This document shows positions 55,739-63,425 of a DNA stretch of 64,000 nt, one piece after another. Numbering within the stretch: position 1 is the stretch's first letter; each line of letters opens with the position of its first letter. This DNA is from Ignavibacteria bacterium (GTDB taxonomy: Bacteria; Bacteroidota; Ignavibacteria; Kapaibacteriales; Kapaibacteriaceae). The position numbers and the translations under genes are program-made. The notes under the pieces are model-generated. The model saw only the letters and a program-made list of their open reading frames with translations, was not told the DNA's origin and searched no databases. The stretch is from the NCBI GenBank assembly GCA_016191145.1, contig JACPPD010000008.1, positions 62,001 through 126,000 on the forward strand. Reading direction: 5' to 3'.

Positions 55739-55767
55739 AATCTACGAATCGTAGAACAAGAAGTCAA
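55739..55767 (-). promoter_or_regulatory. Sigma70-like promoter of the mutasome operon
   Basis: On the minus strand, TTGACT (55767-55762), a 17-nt spacer and TAGATT (55744-55739). The spacer and -10 coincide with operator 2. This is unlike the TTG/TAnnTTTG promoters elsewhere in the window. Confidence 0.6.
55741..55755. promoter_or_regulatory. Operator 2 of the LexA-like repressor
   Basis: A perfect 15-bp palindrome TCTACGAATCGTAGA, differing from operator 1 only at the inner positions (consensus TCTACrAATyGTAGA). It lies inside the promoter spacer, overlapping the -10, ideally placed for repression. Confidence 0.7.
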
Positions 55768-55788
55768 GAGGAAAAACAGCAAAAACAA

Positions 55789-55820
55789 CAATGCCGGGTA
55801 TCTCTTGATACCCGGCATTG
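55789..55820. repeat. Palindromic repeat copy C
   Basis: The same palindrome as at 46279 and 46331: a 14-bp stem with arms beginning CAATGCCGGGTATC and a TCTT loop. On the minus strand it is followed by TTGTTTTTG, so it may terminate minus-strand transcripts from the small-gene cluster upstream before they enter the lexA operon. It is 9.5 kb from the other copies, which marks this as a dispersed repeat. Confidence 0.8.
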
Positions 55821-55860
55821 AGTTTAAACAACTTTATACACACGTTTATGCATACGGCCT

Positions 55861-55897
55861 AAAAACGAATACGCCCGGGCCGTGAGGACCCGGGCGC
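55861..55897 (-). terminator. GC-rich hairpin, possible terminator of the small-gene cluster
   Basis: An 8-bp stem CGCCCGGG/CCCGGGCG (55872-55879 with 55889-55896) and a 9-nt loop. On the minus strand it is followed after 5 nt by TTTTT. It is 110 nt downstream of the 118-residue gene. A second, longer imperfect inverted repeat (CACGTCGAC with GTCGACGCGACGTG, 55911-55954) lies between, so the 300-nt gap holds structured sequence but no gene. Confidence 0.45.
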
Positions 55898-56008
55898 AAT
55901 CGCTATTGTTCACGTCGACCGTGAGAGTGGGTGGGGTGCAGTCGACGCGACGTGCCTTTACCGTGATTCTGATGAAAGACGAAATCGCGGGTAAGACACT
56001 ACTTTAAT

Positions 56009-56365
56009 TTATACAGCATGGGCATAAGCAGGAACAGCGTTGGATGTAAATCCGCAACTGCGTTCAAGTAGGGTGATGACGTCTGAACGCCGGGCTCTTT
56101 CAGCCTTTGGCATCAGGAAAACATCGAACCTTACATTATCGAGACTGCCGGCAGCGGAGACCCAAGAGCCAAACCGCTCATCAGATGTCAACTGACTAGT
56201 ACTAGGGATTGAATCACAGTCAAAAGCGTCAAGTACCCTATACTGGCCATTTTCGTCACCTACCAGTACTCCAACCACACCAGCTACATTGTAGGACTTC
56301 CAGTCCTCAAGCCGTGTTGGCGTGATAAAGTGCATGCAATTCGTTACGGGCAGTGTTTGTAACAT
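56009..56365 (-). CDS. Hypothetical protein (118 aa) of the small-gene cluster
   Basis: 118 residues, no signal peptide or TM, soluble alpha/beta composition (VAGVVGVLVGDENGQYRVLD, FGSWVSAAGS, VRFDVFLMPKAERARRSD then a helix VITLLERSCGF). I do not recognise the family. The strand-strand-helix order faintly recalls a degenerate GIY-YIG fold, but the catalytic residues are not there. It is the last of three small minus-strand genes, 50 nt downstream of the repeat peptide, with a hairpin after it. An ATG ten codons in (MHFITPTRLEDW) is an alternative start. Confidence 0.55.
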   Translation of the reverse strand: MLQTLPVTNCMHFITPTRLEDWKSYNVAGVVGVLVGDENGQYRVLDAFDCDSIPSTSQLTSDERFGSWVSAAGSLDNVRFDVFLMPKAERARRSDVITLLERSCGFTSNAVPAYAHAV

Positions 56366-56415
56366 TTTACTATTCTCCGTTGCTTGTTATGTTGTTGTGC
56401 AGCGTGAAATTGAGC

Positions 56416-56547
56416 CTAGTTCTCTTCGCCGCGGTCAATGATGTACCCATCATTTCGGTTACCTTCGCCGCGATCAATGATAAAAAGCGATTCACGGTTG
56501 TTTTCACCACGGTCGATGATAAGAGTCGACGGAAAGTGCGCAGTCAT
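56416..56547 (-). CDS. Small repeat peptide, three 13-residue IIDRGE repeats (43 aa)
   Basis: Read directly from the sequence: ATG at 56547 preceded by TGGAG at a good SD distance, TAG at 56416-56418. After a short lead (MTAHFPS) it consists of three 13-residue repeats: TLIIDRGENNRES, LFIIDRGEGNRND and GYIIDRGEEN. The repeats are also visible in the DNA as a 39-nt period (TTCGCCGCGGTCAATGAT type), with silent differences between copies, as expected if the protein sequence is maintained. There is no TM or secretion signal. I know no family; it could be a precursor peptide, a binding-partner scaffold or a repeat antigen-like protein. Confidence 0.6.
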   Translation of the reverse strand: MTAHFPSTLIIDRGENNRESLFIIDRGEGNRNDGYIIDRGEEN

Positions 56548-56635
56548 GACTAACTCCATTTATTTTCAATTGTTTAGGAAAGCTTTGGAAAGATGTCGCC
56601 AGGCAGTAAAGCAGAAAAGATCTGTAAAGAAGGAA

Positions 56636-56821
56636 TTAGTCTTCCAAACGATCGATCGCTACAGGAGTAATTACCTGCATAAGTACCGGATCCTGCAGAG
56701 TTGTATTAATCAGTTGTTGATTAGAGTTTACCAGGAATTGTTGATCGGCATTAGTCAGTGTGGCCGTGCTATTTGGTGTAACCATTCCGAAGTAAATCAA
56801 GATTGCGATGAAGAGTTCCAT
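56636..56821 (-). CDS. Small membrane-anchored or exported peptide (61 aa)
   Basis: 61 residues from the ATG at 56821, with AGGA upstream (AAGGATCACAGTC). Residues 3-15 (LFIAILIYFGMVT) are hydrophobic like a TM anchor or short signal. The remainder is Asn/Gln/Thr-rich and ends acidic (AIDRLED). It is the first of three minus-strand small genes and is divergent from the 513-residue gene with a 195-nt gap. That gap shows only a weak -7 box TACATTTG (56918-56925, plus strand). Function unknown. Confidence 0.5.
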   Translation of the reverse strand: MELFIAILIYFGMVTPNSTATLTNADQQFLVNSNQQLINTTLQDPVLMQVITPVAIDRLED

Positions 56822-57016
56822 GACTGTGATCCTTGTTTGGTTGCGATAGTTGTTATTACCTGATACGAAAATCAGCGTTCAGCCAGACGTATCCCATTAC
56901 ATTTACCTGGTATTTGTTACATTTGAAATTCAGTCAACCAAATAGCAACTAGATGGATGAAAAATTCAAATGATCTAGGAAAGTCTTGAAATTGTAAAAC
57001 TTAACAGCCGCAGCGT

Positions 57017-58558
57017 ATGGAAATACTCAAAGAGATTCTTCGAATTGTTACATCAAAATCAGACATTTCAAAGGTGCTTCCTGAGCTGGATCCGGAATCA
57101 CCTGAGGAAATCCGTGGTTCACTTTCGGGAAGATTTTTGAACGGATTATCGAGTGACTCATATTTAACTGATACTGATGCCTCTAAAGATTTATATAAGA
57201 GTGACCAGACAGATCAGCGATACCGGACTTTAAAGTCAAGAACTTATGAAAGACTTCTCCACTCATTACTATTCTTGCAGGTTAAGCAACCCGAGCATTC
57301 TGAATACCTTAGCTATTACTATAAGTGTACACGTAACCTTATTTGTGCTCAATCTCTTATGAGGTTTGCCTCAAGAAAAGCCGGATTTGCAGTGTCCCAG
57401 AAAACTCTTTTAATTGCGCAGAAATATGAATTCACCGATATATGCCTGACACTGGCTGTGTTATTAAGAGAAACATCAGCATTCTGGGGACAGCGAAAGA
57501 AATTTGACTATTATGACGGACTCGGTTCTAAATACCTGAAGATTCTCGAAGCGGAATATCGTACCAATGCCCTGCTTGACAAGTATAGTCTAGAAATGAT
57601 CGCTACAAGTCGCACAAAACAATACTTGCTACAGCTTGCCGAATCTGTAAAAAATGAAATTGATGACTTAGTGAAGTTATATGGATCACATCTACTCAAA
57701 TTGAATAAGGTGCGAATAGACATTGCGGTAGCTTCTCAGCTAAACGATTTTCAGATGATTATTGAGGTTTGTGACGCAGCGATCGAATATCTTGCAGCAA
57801 ACAAACATCTTTCCCAACCTGCTCGTTTGGGAGAGTTTCGGTTACGGAAAATGATATCGCAAATCAATGTTAGGCAATATCATGCGGCCTTTCAATCAGC
57901 TGATACTGTTGTTGATTCCTTTCAAGAAGCTGGGAATAATTGGTTTATTGCCCTGTATTATGCAACCTGTGCTGCATTTTTATCTGAAAATTATTCAAGA
58001 GCAGATTATTATATATCAACAGCAACAAGGCACAAAAGGTTTTCACTTGCTGACGAATCAACGCGTGAAAGCCGTGTGATTTTTGGAGCTTATGCTCATT
58101 TAGCAGAGCTGTTGGGATTGTACATCCCTGAACCACAATATTCTAATAGATCATTTAGACTTAGTACATATTTGAATAGTATTCCTTTAGAATCAAAAAT
58201 TAAAAAAATATCTAATATTTTAATTCTCTTATCACATGTGGCCTTTCTGATACTCGAAGGTAATTTTGATTTGGTCGAGAAACGACTTGAGTATTTACGT
58301 GTATATATTTCAAGATATTTAACAGAAAAACAGTTCAGTCGTGTAAGATTGTTCGTGAAGTTACTCCAGACATTTCCCAAACACAGCTTTATTGCAAAGG
58401 ATATACGAAAGGCAAACCATGAATTATATGAACTTCTTTTACTATCGAAAACCGATAACATAACAACAGAGATCATCGAATACATTCAATACGAAATATT
58501 ATACGAATCACTTCTGATCTTCTTAGAGAAGCATGCGGCAGCGATAAAGGTGGATTAG
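57017..58558 (+). CDS. Hypothetical, probably all-helical repeat protein (513 aa)
   Basis: 513 residues with no signal peptide or TM. It is almost entirely predicted amphipathic helices, with TPR-like pairs in the centre (about 230-360: IIEVCDAAIEYLAANKHL, QYHAAFQSADTVVDSFQEAG, WFIALYYATCAAFLSENYSRADYY). A charged N-terminus and a Leu-rich C-terminal helix bundle (IIEYIQYEILYESLLIFLEKHA) flank them. There is no HTH, nuclease or ATPase motif. It is richer in AT than the core genes around it, which fits an acquired gene. The divergent arrangement with three small genes suggests a functional link, such as a peptide receptor or scaffold, but this is unproven. Confidence 0.6.
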   Translation: MEILKEILRIVTSKSDISKVLPELDPESPEEIRGSLSGRFLNGLSSDSYLTDTDASKDLYKSDQTDQRYRTLKSRTYERLLHSLLFLQVKQPEHSEYLSYYYKCTRNLICAQSLMRFASRKAGFAVSQKTLLIAQKYEFTDICLTLAVLLRETSAFWGQRKKFDYYDGLGSKYLKILEAEYRTNALLDKYSLEMIATSRTKQYLLQLAESVKNEIDDLVKLYGSHLLKLNKVRIDIAVASQLNDFQMIIEVCDAAIEYLAANKHLSQPARLGEFRLRKMISQINVRQYHAAFQSADTVVDSFQEAGNNWFIALYYATCAAFLSENYSRADYYISTATRHKRFSLADESTRESRVIFGAYAHLAELLGLYIPEPQYSNRSFRLSTYLNSIPLESKIKKISNILILLSHVAFLILEGNFDLVEKRLEYLRVYISRYLTEKQFSRVRLFVKLLQTFPKHSFIAKDIRKANHELYELLLLSKTDNITTEIIEYIQYEILYESLLIFLEKHAAAIKVD

Positions 58559-58737
58559 GAGGTTTTGAAGGGGTATTCCCATCGAAAGCACGCATCCATT
58601 CCGATGGAAGTCGGCCATCTTTCGTACAGGCCTTGTAACGGATGGCAGCCTTCCGACGGAATGAGATCCTTAATACGAAAGCAATCGTTGATTATGCCGA
58701 TTGACTCCTTGGACAAATAAGTCTTTAGAGACCATCC

Positions 58738-59016
58738 TCACCCCAAGTCATCGTCCGGATTGAAATCATTGGGTTCACATTCAATCAAGCCACGTTCCTT
58801 CATCCGACTAACAAAACCAGGTGCATCTCCTGTCAGATGACTTCCATCATCTCTTCTCTGCCCATCATTCTCTGCTGCACGAATAGAAAGCCCATATTGT
58901 TGTTTGTGCCTTTTCAATATTTCGGTTCCAATCCCTTGCATTTTATGATTAGGTTCAATTTCCATATTCGTTCTGTAGTAGTGGCCAAGTGACGGATGGT
59001 CATGCTCAACGATCAT
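58738..59016 (-). pseudogene. Gene fragment joined to the end of an IS element (GNAT-like?)
   Basis: The open frame actually runs to 59208, but above 59013 it reads the IS element out of frame, so only the last 92 codons (from about 59016) are host sequence. The remainder contains HKMQGIGTEILKRHKQQYG, which resembles the acyl-CoA loop of GNAT acetyltransferases (K-x-x-G-x-G), and ends GFVSRMKERGLIECEP with an acidic tail. The N-terminal part is missing, so I call it a truncated gene whose 5' end was lost on IS insertion or deletion. The 180-nt gap before it (58559-58737) holds an imperfect inverted repeat (CATTCCGATGGAAG with CTTCCGACGGAATG) and no gene. Confidence 0.4.
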
Positions 59017-59974
59017 GTCCGTTTTTGCGTTAAAATTCTCGAAGGCTTTGATTCTAAATGTTGTTTGAATCGTTGTTGATTGATTTCGTTTTGAATCGCC
59101 ATCTGCAATCCAGGTAATTGGCGAAAATTGTGAATCTTGTTCCAGGCTGGCTCGAGTTCCATCAGCGCCAGTGCAGTCCATCGCATCCGTTGATCTGCGG
59201 TAGTCCATCGCGTGATATGACGCGTGTATCGGGCAACACCACTATTGACGCTCTCAATGATGTTTGTCGTCAGGAAGCATCGTCCGAAGGTCGCATGCAG
59301 GCCTAACCGTGCCAGCGTGAACCTGTTGTTGCCTGCGTCAGCCCAAGCGTTCTCTTTACACCGTTCTGCGTCACACCGATGGCAATGACCATGCTTTGGT
59401 TCTGCAACGCTTTGCCATCGATAAACATTGCCACATAGGTGTCATCATCCAGCCGACGCTTCAGGAACTCTTCGAGAATCTCGCTGCTGTGTTCTACAAA
59501 CTTCTCTGACAGCGATGATTTCGACAATCCCATTGATGCCATCAACGTCTCGGCAGTCTCATGGTACTTGCGTGTACCAAGACCCAGCATCAGTGCGCGT
59601 ATAATATGCACTGGTGGTTCTGCCATTTGCTGCAGTCGCGCATAGATCTCCGGCGTGTGTGTCGTCTGCGATTCGTTGTCGCGGATTCTCGGAACCTCTA
59701 CCCGCAGCTTTTGCCCACCTACCGCCACACTTCCACGGTTGATTCCCCAGCGGCTGAACCGCCCTTCGTGTGGCTTGTTGTGACTGTAGCGATCGCCGGC
59801 TCTTTCCGATGTCTCTCGCTGCATCAGCCATTCAATGGCATGTCGACTCAGCTCAAGATGGTTCAGTACTAATGCCGCTGTGTCATCACCTGTTGTTCCG
59901 GCCATCGATGAAAATGCTGCTTCCAGTTCGTTATTCTTCAGCGTATGTTTGGTACTCATAGGGGCTCTCTTCAA
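59013..59974 (-). pseudogene. IS256/mutator-type transposase, internally deleted and frameshifted
   Basis: The N-terminal part (59974 to 59303, 223 codons) contains the transposase start, RVEVPRIRDNES and the first catalytic Asp region MFIDGKALQNQSMVIAIGV, and stops soon after LGLTQATTG. The C-terminal part continues in another frame from about 59320 to a TGA at 59013: CFLTTNIIESVNSGVARYTRH, RWTALALMELEPAWNKI, FRQLPGLQMAIQ. Compared with about 400 residues for the family, roughly 100-130 residues including the second catalytic Asp region are missing, so it cannot transpose by itself. Confidence 0.85.
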
Positions 59975-60050
59975 ATGGTGTTTTGTTGTTGTAATTCAAT
60001 CTACCATTTAGACTTGAGCCTCTTAAATTTTCAACACAGATTTGGACATA
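59014..60050 (-). mobile_element. Decayed IS256/mutator-type insertion sequence
   Basis: The ends are imperfect 34-bp terminal inverted repeats at 59014-59047 and 60017-60050 (outer core ATGTCC, inner core AGGCT-like; about two thirds of positions agree). The element spans 1.04 kb with the deleted transposase inside. No matching target-site duplication was found at the flanks (TCAACGAT on one side, CCCGTACT on the other), which fits further deletion or recombination. It lies just upstream of the Mg-ATPase gene. Confidence 0.65.
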
Positions 60051-60082
60051 CCCGTACTTGCTGAGGCGGACACTAGGAAAGA

Positions 60083-62785
60083 ATGATTGAGACAATGAAA
60101 AGAGTGAAAAATAAAACAGCGAATTTTGCCTTATTTAAAAATGAGGCAGATGAATATCGCTTGAAGAGGCTTCGGGAAATAGCAATTTCCAACGATAAGT
60201 CCTGCCTTCGTATTCTTGAAAGTGGATTGCAAGGGCTGTCCCAACAAAAAGTTATAGAGCGAAGAGCGCAATATGGGCCTAATGAAATCGCAAGTGAAAA
60301 GGCACCTACTTGGTATAAGCAACTAATAAATGCGTTTATTACTCCTTTCAATGGAGTCCTGATTCTGATTGCAATAGTTGCTTTTATCACAGACTCATTC
60401 TTAGATCCGACAGAGCATGATATAAAAACAATTATGGTTATTTCTGTAATGGTACTTTTTAGTTCATTACTACGTTTTTGGCAGGAGTATCGAAGTAACA
60501 AAGCGGCTGATCATTTGAAAAACATGATTAAAACGACCGCGACAGTTATCCGAGAAAATGCAGACGAAGAGGAAATTGATATTCAAGAACTAGTACCCGG
60601 AGATATTGTTTTGTTATCTGCGGGAGATATGATTCCCGCAGATTGCCGTGTATTACGTTCAAAAGATTTATTTGTTGGCCAGGCTGTTTTGACCGGAGAA
60701 TCTGTGCCTGTAGAAAAAAGAGAAGATGCGGTTTATGAAGCGTTTGATAGGTCAATGATGGATTTAGATAATATTTGTTTTATGGGTACTAATGTAGTTA
60801 GTGGGTCTTCTTTAGCCATCGTTGTTGCAACAGGTAATCAAACTTATTTCGGATCAATCAGTAAATCTATTACTGGTACCCGACCGACTACAAGTTTTGA
60901 TAAAGGTGTAAAAAGTGTTAGCTGGTTACTAATCCGTTTTATGGTTATAATGGTCCCATTAGTATTCCTGATTAATGGGTTTACAAAGGGAAGTTGGCTG
61001 GAAGCTCTTTTGTTTGCTGTAGCTGTTGCTGTAGGCTTGACGCCAGAAATGCTGCCGATGATTGTTACTACCAACCTTGCTAAAGGCGCAATGAACATGA
61101 GCAAGCGAAAGGTAATTGTGAAACGGCTCAATGCAATACAGAATATCGGTGCAATGGATATTTTCTGCACTGATAAAACCGGAACACTCACTCTTGATAA
61201 AATTGTGCTGACTATTCACGACAATGTTTATGGAGAAGCAGATGATGAAGTATTGAAATGGGCCTACCTAAATAGTACTCATCAAACGGGATTAAAAAAT
61301 CTGATGGACACTGCAATTCTGGAACATGCAGAAGTCGAACATTATTTAAGAGTCAAAGAAGATTATTTGAAGGTTGATGAAATTCCGTTTGATTTCCAAA
61401 GAAGACGGATGTCGGTAATTCTCAAACAGAAAAATGGGAAACACTTATTGATATGTAAAGGGGCGGTCGAAGAAGTTCTTTCATTATGTAGTCACGCTTT
61501 TGACCCCGGTGAAGATCGTCAGTTACATATTGAAAATGATACGGTGCTTCCGATGGATGATGAGATTTGGAAGTCGGTGATGCAGACGTGTAAAAGATTG
61601 AATGAAGATGGTTTGCGAGTGCTTCTAATTGCTATTAAAGAGTATGATGAGAAGCCGTTGACTTATTCTGTTGCCGATGAAAGGAATATGATATTGACAG
61701 GTCTGATTGGGTTTCTTGATCCACCAAAGCCATCATCCGCGCTTGCTATTAAATCGTTGAATAAATTAGGAGTAAATGTTAAAGTTCTCACCGGTGATAA
61801 TGAGATCATTACAAAAAAAATATGTCGGGAAGTTGGTATTCAGGTTGATAATGTAATGCTTGGCAATGAACTTGAATCTGTCACTGATGAGGAGCTAAAG
61901 AACAGAATTGAAGACATTTCCATATTTGCGAAACTTAGCCCAAACCAAAAATCAAGAGTGATTAATGTCTTGCAAGCCAAGGGGCATACAGTGGGATACA
62001 TGGGAGACGGTATTAACGACGCTTCTGCTTTACGTGACGCTGATGTTGGCATCTCTGTAGATACGGCCGTGGACATTGCCAAAGAAAGTGCAGATATTAT
62101 ATTATTAGAGAAAGACTTAATGGTTCTGCGAAAAGGGGTTATTTATGGACGCAGAACATTTGGTAATATCATTAAGTATATTAAAATGGCTGCAAGCAGT
62201 AATTATGGAAATATGTTTAGCATGTTGGGAGCAAGTGCCTTCCTTCCCTTTCTGCCTATGTTGCCTATTCAAATTCTTGTTCAGAATCTGCTGTACGATA
62301 TATCCCAAGTTTCAATTCCCTGGGATACAATGGATAAAGAATATATAGAAAAGCCTCGCAAATGGGATACTCAGGGGATTGGTAAGTTTATGTTATTCAT
62401 TGGCCCGATTAGTTCCATTTTTGATTATGCAACTTTTGCCTTGCTTTTTTTTGTTTTTGAAGCAAACTCACCTCGACATCAGTCGTTGTTTCAGAGTGGA
62501 TGGTTTGTTGAAGGATTATTGTCTCAAACACTCATTGTCCATATGATAAGGACGAGAAAAATACCTTTTATTCAAAGTTGGGCAACGGCACCTGTAATAG
62601 TTGGTACTTCGCTGGTAATGGCGGCAGCTATCTTCATTCCTTTTTCACCGTTTTCTGCGGCATTGAAAATGCAACCTCTTCCATTATTTTATTTTCCTTG
62701 GCTGATTGGCATTTTGTTTTGTTATTGTTTATTAACTCAATTAATAAAAACACTGTTTATCAAAAGATATAGTCAATGGCTGTAA
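60083..62785 (+). CDS. mgtA: Magnesium-translocating P-type ATPase (MgtA/MgtB family)
   Basis: 900-residue P3B ATPase for Mg2+ import. The N-terminal cation-ATPase domain (SGLQGLSQQKVIERRAQYG), actuator TGES (VLTGESVPVEK, about 212), phosphorylation site DKTGTLT (about 363), hinge GDGINDASALRDADVGIS (about 638) and TM region PEMLPMIV and MAASSNYGNMFSM are all present, with 8-10 TMs. The MgtA-specific PTW near the N-terminus is present (KAPTWYKQL). The gene is AT-rich compared with the window and follows an IS remnant, suggesting horizontal acquisition. No Mg-sensing leader is visible in the short upstream gap. Confidence 0.94.
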   Translation: MIETMKRVKNKTANFALFKNEADEYRLKRLREIAISNDKSCLRILESGLQGLSQQKVIERRAQYGPNEIASEKAPTWYKQLINAFITPFNGVLILIAIVAFITDSFLDPTEHDIKTIMVISVMVLFSSLLRFWQEYRSNKAADHLKNMIKTTATVIRENADEEEIDIQELVPGDIVLLSAGDMIPADCRVLRSKDLFVGQAVLTGESVPVEKREDAVYEAFDRSMMDLDNICFMGTNVVSGSSLAIVVATGNQTYFGSISKSITGTRPTTSFDKGVKSVSWLLIRFMVIMVPLVFLINGFTKGSWLEALLFAVAVAVGLTPEMLPMIVTTNLAKGAMNMSKRKVIVKRLNAIQNIGAMDIFCTDKTGTLTLDKIVLTIHDNVYGEADDEVLKWAYLNSTHQTGLKNLMDTAILEHAEVEHYLRVKEDYLKVDEIPFDFQRRRMSVILKQKNGKHLLICKGAVEEVLSLCSHAFDPGEDRQLHIENDTVLPMDDEIWKSVMQTCKRLNEDGLRVLLIAIKEYDEKPLTYSVADERNMILTGLIGFLDPPKPSSALAIKSLNKLGVNVKVLTGDNEIITKKICREVGIQVDNVMLGNELESVTDEELKNRIEDISIFAKLSPNQKSRVINVLQAKGHTVGYMGDGINDASALRDADVGISVDTAVDIAKESADIILLEKDLMVLRKGVIYGRRTFGNIIKYIKMAASSNYGNMFSMLGASAFLPFLPMLPIQILVQNLLYDISQVSIPWDTMDKEYIEKPRKWDTQGIGKFMLFIGPISSIFDYATFALLFFVFEANSPRHQSLFQSGWFVEGLLSQTLIVHMIRTRKIPFIQSWATAPVIVGTSLVMAAAIFIPFSPFSAALKMQPLPLFYFPWLIGILFCYCLLTQLIKTLFIKRYSQWL

Positions 62786-63186
62786 ACAATGTAATCGAGA
62801 GGGTTGAAATAATCCGACTGTTTTCAGGTTCTGACTTAACATTCAACAACAGCATATTGAAGAGCTGGTTCACAGACGGTGCAGTCTTGTTCAGTGCCAT
62901 TACCATCTGATTCAAAGCCAGTTCAGTCTATTTCACAGACGGAGCAGTCTTATCCACAGACATTGCAGTTAACTTTTCAAAAGCTGCAGTTTCTTGGATA
63001 AGCGAATTAGTTCATGAAATGAATGCACACAACGAACTGATTTCGCAGATGTCTGCAGAAGCAAACAGATTGAAAAAAATCTACCAGTTGTTACACAGCG
63101 ATTTTAAAGAAGCTCGTGCGGTAATCAGATCAGTCGTGATCAATATCTTAAATGTATTGCTCAACGCAATTTGTACCTGCGGCTGA
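62776..63186 (+). pseudogene. Remnant gene with in-frame stop and a 63-nt duplication
   Basis: Starting at an ATG overlapping the mgtA stop, an open frame gives 44 residues (ending WFTDGAVLFSAITI) and a TGA at 62908-62910. The same frame continues for 91 more residues (VYFTDGAVLSTDIAVNFSKA, then VSWISELVHEMNAHNELI and a helical tail) to TGA at 63186. The FTDGAV segment occurs twice, 63 nt apart, in the same frame. I read this as a broken hypothetical gene. The remaining sequence to 63425 carries a hairpin (63258-63286, stem AGCGTCG/CGACGCT) and a nine-codon frame MFKMFADGVQ after AGGAG at about 63337 that echoes the repeat; no real gene is seen. Confidence 0.4.
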
Positions 63187-63425
63187 ATGAGGTTGTGAGA
63201 GGCGCTTATCCAGTTGTTGAACAGAATATTGCCGTGAAGGGTGACTAGGAATGCTTCAGCGTCGTGACCGAGGACTCAGCGACGCTTCCTTTCCTTGTCG
63301 GAATGCATTTCATCAACTAAGAGGAGATAGTGGACATGTTTAAGATGTTTGCGGACGGAGTGCAATGAATGTATCTCGGATAGACTCTCACTGAGTGAGC
63401 ATGCTGACTTTGTGTTTTTTTTGAT

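Noticed and set aside
54990-55754. 254-aa plus-strand frame over the lexA-like gene
   Set aside because: Antisense to a gene with clear HTH and S24 catalytic motifs; composition His/Arg-rich without any domain.
56009-56365. GIY-YIG nuclease assignment for the 118-aa protein
   Set aside because: Only a loose strand pattern; neither the GIY nor the YIG motif nor the catalytic Arg/Glu could be placed.
56416-56547. Graspetide or lanthipeptide precursor for the 43-aa peptide
   Set aside because: No ATP-grasp ligase, lanthipeptide synthase or dedicated exporter nearby, and the repeat lacks the Thr/Ser plus Glu/Asp or Cys patterns of those cores.
57017-58558. RRNPP-type quorum-sensing regulator for the 513-aa protein
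   Set aside because: TPR-like helices and neighbouring small peptides fit loosely, but there is no N-terminal HTH and no clear exported pheromone; kept only as a hypothesis in the cluster finding.
59005-60058. Target-site duplication of the IS256-like element
   Set aside because: The 8-9 bp flanks on the two sides do not match.
60051-60082. Mg-sensing (M-box or mgtL-type) leader before mgtA
   Set aside because: Only about 30 nt separate the IS end from the start codon; no room for a riboswitch.
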